From: Sandaracinaceae bacterium
GTDB taxonomy: Bacteria; Myxococcota_A; Polyangia; Polyangiales; JAFGIB01
Reading direction: 5' to 3'
Assembly (NCBI GenBank): GCA_017881145.1
Contig: JADGRG010000468.1
Span: forward strand, 1-9,220
DNA: 9,220 nt
Part shown: piece after piece, positions 5,131 through 9,220 of the stretch
Numbering within the stretch: position 1 is the stretch's first letter
Layout: each line of letters starts with the position of its first letter
The notes under the pieces: generated by a model
Seen by the model: only the letters and a program-made list of their open reading frames with translations
Told to the model about the DNA's origin: nothing
Database searches by the model: none
Program-made: the position numbers and the translations under genes

Positions 5131-8100
5131 ATGCGGCGCGTTGGCCTCGTCTGTTCATGCCTTTGCGCACTCGCTTTGGCCGCGTGCTCTGGCGACCGGC
5201 TCAAGCTCGGGCTGGCCAGCCCGGCGTTCGATGCCGGCGTGCCTTGCATCGATCAGGATCACGACGGCTTCGGCAAGAACTGCGCGAAGGGTTACGACTG
5301 CAACGACAATGATCGACACGTAACCAACGAGTGCCGCACCTGCGGAACGCCCTCGCAGGGCTGTACCTGCGCTCCGGGCAGCAGCCCCATCTCCTGCTTC
5401 CTGCCCGACAAGCAACTGCCTGACGGCGACATCCTGTGCTCCGAGGGCACGCGCTACTGCCGAGACGGCACCTGGAGCGGTTGCGAGTCGGTGCGGCTCT
5501 ACTCCGTCGCGCCGCGACCCAACACGCAGGCGGTCGTCGACCCCACCGCGACGCAGATGCAGTGCAGCCCCTGCGACGTCAAGTGCTTCGTCATCCGTGA
5601 CAACTTGCTCGCCGATGGCGGCGTCGCCGGCAGCACTAGCGTGAAGTTCGGCACCGGCGGTGGTCTGCAGCTCATTCCCACCGACGGTGGCGCTTCTGTG
5701 GCGGACGCCGGTCCTGGCGGCGGCGATTGCACCACCAACAACACCTGCTGCACCAACTTGCAGGCCTGCTGCTCCACGCTCAGCGGTGTGCTGCAGACCG
5801 CATGCAACATCGACCGAACCACTGCCGGTGCAAACCAGGCCAGCTGCAAGAGCTACACGGATACCTACTGCCCGTCGAACCCCGTCACCGGTACGCTGAC
5901 AGGCTGCACTTTCGGTGCGGGCGCTGACACCAACTGCAACGGCATCCCGAACGTAGTCGACTGCACGGCGACGCCCAAACCCGTGGGTTGTCCGGCGTCC
6001 TCGCCGGTCGCCACCACCAGCAACCCTACCATCTTCCACCAGCTCGCCATCGGTCAGAGCGCAGCGAACACCATCAAGCTTCCGTTCCACCTGCGCAACG
6101 CGGACATCTACTTCCTGATGGACACGGCGCAGACGATGGCCCCCGTGTTGCAGGCGGTGCGCTCGTCTCTCAGCGCGCCCGCTTGCCAATCCTCTGCGAG
6201 CGGTTGTGACTACGCCGAGTGCGCGCTCCTGGCGAACTGTTGTCCGACCTCGTCGGATCCTGCGACCTGTTTGAGCGTCGCCCAGGAACCAGTCAACAGT
6301 GCCAGCCACAACGAGAAGACCCACCAGAGCCTGTGTCTGGGGGCGCAGACGACCTATTGCCCCGGTGGCAAGCCCGCGCACTGCATCGACGCGAACTTCG
6401 ACGGCAAGACCAGCGACGACGATGTTCAGAAGCAACAGGGCATCATCGGCGCCGTGAAGTGTCTGATGGGCGGCGTGCATTTTGGTGTCGGCACGTTCCG
6501 GGATCTGCCCGTCTACGCTGGTGCAGGCAGCAACAACGGCACCAACGGCAACGTCTCACTGCAACGCAACGCCGACGAGTGGGTCTTCCGCAACTACGCG
6601 GATATGACCCAAGACCAGACGCGCATCCCCGATGCGCTCAGCTACACCACGACCAGCCCCACGGTCAACGCCTACGAAGGCGCCATGATGGCGCTCAATT
6701 CCCTGGCGACGGCCCGGGGCATGTACTTCGGCATCAACCGTCCGGCCGTCCCCGAGCGCTTCACGGCCGCCGGCTCGCCGCCGATCGACTGCCCGGCCGA
6801 TACCTTCGGTTACCCCTGCTTCCGCAACAATGCGTTGCCGATCGTCATCCTCGCTACCAACAATCCGTACCACAACGGCCCGGCCGACGATCCAGCCACC
6901 AGCGCTATCGATACAACCCTTTGCCCGGGCGCCGGCACCGTCAGCCTAACTAACAGCGTCAGTTGTGGCTGTGGCAGCACTACGGCCCCGATGCCGCCGG
7001 AGTGTCCATACCTGTTCAACGATCCGTACAATTCCAAGTATGTCAAGAGTACGTTTGGTGGCACCACCACCTTCGTCTATACGCCGACCTGGCTCGGATT
7101 GGTGCCGAGCGTTCCGCCGGATCCTTCAGCCAGCGACAAGATCGCCCACTACACGCCGCATAGTGCCGAAACGTTTTCCGCGGCCGTGAACGTGGGCGAC
7201 GTGACCGGGCACTACTACACGTATTCGGGTGACACCCGTTACATGGCGGCCGACTACCCGGTCACGCTCTTCGGTCCGTTGGCCTCGCCGGCGTGCGTCG
7301 CTTCCTCCTCCGCGAACGGGACGACCCCGACGGTCGCGCTCTCGACCTCTGCGCTTTTTCCGAACGGTGGTCCCGAGGTCGTCTATCGCTTCACGGTCGG
7401 CACGGGGAAGCCGACCGACAAGGCGGTCAGCGTCAATATCCACCTGACCAAGGACGACGGCTGCAACAACGGTAGCTGCTCGGCCAGTGTCACGGCACAG
7501 GCGAAAGCTGCGACTGGTCAGAGCGTGACTGTGACCGCGAGTGACCCCTATATTGCCGGCAAGAAGCCGACGCCTGCCACGGAGTTCCAAGCCGTGGTCG
7601 CGCTCTTCCGAGGCGTGCCGAGCGTGCTCGTATCCGCGGTCGACGTGAAGGACGCAACCAACGTCGGTATCGCTTCAGGTCCGGACAGCACTTATCTCGA
7701 TTACGTGGGCGTGACCAACGGCGCGGCCTCCGCGACCGGGCTATTGGGTGGCATCAGCGGCTGCGGTGCCGACGGCTCCACCCATCAGGTCGCGTTCACG
7801 TTCAGGCCGGTCAGCAACTCGCATCTCATCTTCGAGGCCAAGCTCGCCGATCCGAGTGATCCAACCAAGAGCCTTCCCACGGCGATCTCGCTGCACCAGA
7901 TGCCCCCGGCCACCCCGTTGCCGGCCAACCCGACCACCATCGCGGTCACCAATAATAACGATACCTTTGGCACCGCTGTCCCCGTCGTGGTTGCCAATCA
8001 GCCGATCAACGGGCAATACGTTGCGCGTAGCGGTGACTCGAAGAACCTGAATGCCGACTACAACACCACGTTCAACTTCGTAGTCAACGGTCAGCGCACC

Positions 8101-9220
8101 CAGGGTTCGGCTGACATCACCAACCTCTCGAACCCCGGTCATATGTATGTCGGCATGCAGCTCGCCGACTCCACCGGTTGGGCTGGGGCGCCGGTCACCG
8201 TTTCGGCGATCAAAGGCACCACTGCCACCATGTCGGTCCCGTGGGATGGCACGACCGATGGCTCTGCCACTGCGCTCACCTTCGAGGACAGCCTGGTCGG
8301 CTGCGGCGTCAACCCGGCCTCGGTCGACACCGTATTCAAGTTCGACGTCGCGACTGCTACTAGGGTGCGCATCGACACCGAGGGCTCGAGTTTCCCGACG
8401 GTGATCTCGCTGCACAGCGACGTGCCGCCCACGGTGCATGCACCTCAGACCGGCATCACCGGCAATCCCACCGCGCAGACCGCCGCTCCGATCGGCACGG
8501 TCACGAATTCTTCGTATTCGATGAGCGGCAGCCTGACCTCCACGGACACCTACAGTGGTATCCAGTGCGGGGCCTCGGGCACCTCGGGCGACTCGGTCTT
8601 CAGCTTCGACCTGAGTAAGCCAACACACTTGGGGCTGGCGGCTACCTCGGCGAACTTTGGCGCGGTCGTCGCGCTCTATGCCTCGCAGCCCGGCAAGGTC
8701 ACGGCGCTCAACGGGACCGGCGTCAACAACGACGTGGTGGCGACGGCCATCGATCTCGGCGACGTCTACTCGCAGATCGACACCACGGTGACCGGCTCGA
8801 CCCTTTTGGGCATGACGAACAACTACACGGCGCTCACCGGGGCCCTCGTGAATAGTTGTGGCGCGTATGCGAACGCCAACGATGTTGTCTACAAGTTCAC
8901 GCCGAGCCAGTCCGGAACTGTGCGCGTCGAGGCGGGGAACGCGACCGGCTTCTATCCCGTGGTGGGCGTATTCGATGCTCCGCCGCCAATCGGCGCGAGC
9001 GTGAGCTACACGCAGCTCTACGACGCTGCCGCGGCAGTCAATGCTCCACCCGAGACCAACTGCCTCATCTACAGCCTCCACGACAGCGGGATGGCCGGGT
9101 CCGCGCACATCTACGCGGTCTGTCCGAACCGGCATTACTCGGGCGACTCGAACACGCTTTGCGTCAATGCCGGCATGAACTACCTCGCGAGCGTCAATAC
9201 GGCGAGCGAGGAGACCATGC
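5131..9220 (+). CDS. Giant Cys-rich outer-membrane lipoprotein with MopE-like motif, VWA-like region and PPC-like repeats (3' end outside window)
   Basis: One frame stays open for 1363 codons to the window edge. Residues 1-19 are a lipoprotein signal (MRR, hydrophobic core, lipobox LAAC with C19); Ser at +2 favours the outer membrane. Residues 41-61 (DQDHDGFG, then DCNDND) match the MopE-type putative metal-binding motif. From C19 to C287 there are about 27 cysteines, suggesting a disulphide-rich extracytoplasmic region, with a Gly/Asp/Ala linker near residues 190-205. A VWA-like fold begins at ADIYFLMDTAQTM (324-336) and includes GVGTF and LATNNPYHNGP (574-584), but its metal-site residues are altered. 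From about residue 720 on, beta-rich repeats with an aromatic-x-Phe strand recur about every 90 residues, like bacterial pre-peptidase C-terminal domains. Function is unknown; surface adhesion or binding is inference. It is divergent from the Lgt-family gene. Confidence 0.9.
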   Translation, partial: MRRVGLVCSCLCALALAACSGDRLKLGLASPAFDAGVPCIDQDHDGFGKNCAKGYDCNDNDRHVTNECRTCGTPSQGCTCAPGSSPISCFLPDKQLPDGDILCSEGTRYCRDGTWSGCESVRLYSVAPRPNTQAVVDPTATQMQCSPCDVKCFVIRDNLLADGGVAGSTSVKFGTGGGLQLIPTDGGASVADAGPGGGDCTTNNTCCTNLQACCSTLSGVLQTACNIDRTTAGANQASCKSYTDTYCPSNPVTGTLTGCTFGAGADTNCNGIPNVVDCTATPKPVGCPASSPVATTSNPTIFHQLAIGQSAANTIKLPFHLRNADIYFLMDTAQTMAPVLQAVRSSLSAPACQSSASGCDYAECALLANCCPTSSDPATCLSVAQEPVNSASHNEKTHQSLCLGAQTTYCPGGKPAHCIDANFDGKTSDDDVQKQQGIIGAVKCLMGGVHFGVGTFRDLPVYAGAGSNNGTNGNVSLQRNADEWVFRNYADMTQDQTRIPDALSYTTTSPTVNAYEGAMMALNSLATARGMYFGINRPAVPERFTAAGSPPIDCPADTFGYPCFRNNALPIVILATNNPYHNGPADDPATSAIDTTLCPGAGTVSLTNSVSCGCGSTTAPMPPECPYLFNDPYNSKYVKSTFGGTTTFVYTPTWLGLVPSVPPDPSASDKIAHYTPHSAETFSAAVNVGDVTGHYYTYSGDTRYMAADYPVTLFGPLASPACVASSSANGTTPTVALSTSALFPNGGPEVVYRFTVGTGKPTDKAVSVNIHLTKDDGCNNGSCSASVTAQAKAATGQSVTVTASDPYIAGKKPTPATEFQAVVALFRGVPSVLVSAVDVKDATNVGIASGPDSTYLDYVGVTNGAASATGLLGGISGCGADGSTHQVAFTFRPVSNSHLIFEAKLADPSDPTKSLPTAISLHQMPPATPLPANPTTIAVTNNNDTFGTAVPVVVANQPINGQYVARSGDSKNLNADYNTTFNFVVNGQRTQGSADITNLSNPGHMYVGMQLADSTGWAGAPVTVSAIKGTTATMSVPWDGTTDGSATALTFEDSLVGCGVNPASVDTVFKFDVATATRVRIDTEGSSFPTVISLHSDVPPTVHAPQTGITGNPTAQTAAPIGTVTNSSYSMSGSLTSTDTYSGIQCGASGTSGDSVFSFDLSKPTHLGLAATSANFGAVVALYASQPGKVTALNGTGVNNDVVATAIDLGDVYSQIDTTVTGSTLLGMTNNYTALTGALVNSCGAYANANDVVYKFTPSQSGTVRVEAGNATGFYPVVGVFDAPPPIGASVSYTQLYDAAAAVNAPPETNCLIYSLHDSGMAGSAHIYAVCPNRHYSGDSNTLCVNAGMNYLASVNTASEETM

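Noticed and set aside
5155..6480. 441-codon minus-strand open frame
   Set aside because: Antisense shadow of the lipoprotein gene; Val/Ala/Arg/Gly-rich without domains.
7741..9135. 464-codon minus-strand open frame
   Set aside because: Antisense shadow of the lipoprotein repeats; its periodic look comes from the repeats on the other strand.

Overview
The window looks like chromosomal DNA from a high-GC Gram-negative bacterium, most likely a myxobacterium (Myxococcota, Polyangiales-like). This rests on strong G/C preference at third codon positions, GTG starts, and above all a very large lipoprotein combining a MopE-type metal-binding motif, a Cys-rich N-terminus, a von Willebrand A-like region and beta-sandwich repeats, a style common in that phylum. 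The assignment is inference; no rRNA or marker gene is present.

Layout from left to right. (1) Positions 1-215, minus strand: the N-terminal 71 codons of a class I SAM-dependent methyltransferase that runs off the left edge. (2) Positions 216-537: a divergent intergenic region without a convincing gene. (3) Positions 538-1335, plus strand: a 265-residue soluble protein of unrecognised family, possibly translated from a leaderless mRNA. (4) Positions 1350-4657, minus strand: three genes reading leftward, namely an Lgt-family membrane protein (4657-3872), a cytoplasmic cyclophilin-type prolyl isomerase (3709-3113, restarted here at a GTG behind a strong Shine-Dalgarno) and a 12-TM GT-C-type glycosyltransferase with a C-terminal TPR tail (3101-1350). 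The last two are separated by only 11 nt and are probably cotranscribed. (5) Positions 4658-5130: a 473-nt divergent region with a possible 25-codon leader ORF, an orphan plus-strand intrinsic terminator, an inverted repeat and a good candidate promoter. (6) Position 5131 to the right edge, plus strand: one uninterrupted reading frame of at least 1363 codons encoding the giant lipoprotein; its 3' end lies outside the window.

Several products concern the cell envelope: an Lgt-family protein, a membrane glycosyltransferase and a surface lipoprotein. The most unusual points are the lipoprotein's architecture with an apparently non-functional MIDAS metal site, the Lgt-family protein in which equivalents of three catalytically important residues are replaced (two by Cys), and the orphan terminator between these two divergent genes. 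No mobile element, CRISPR array, tRNA or rRNA was seen.
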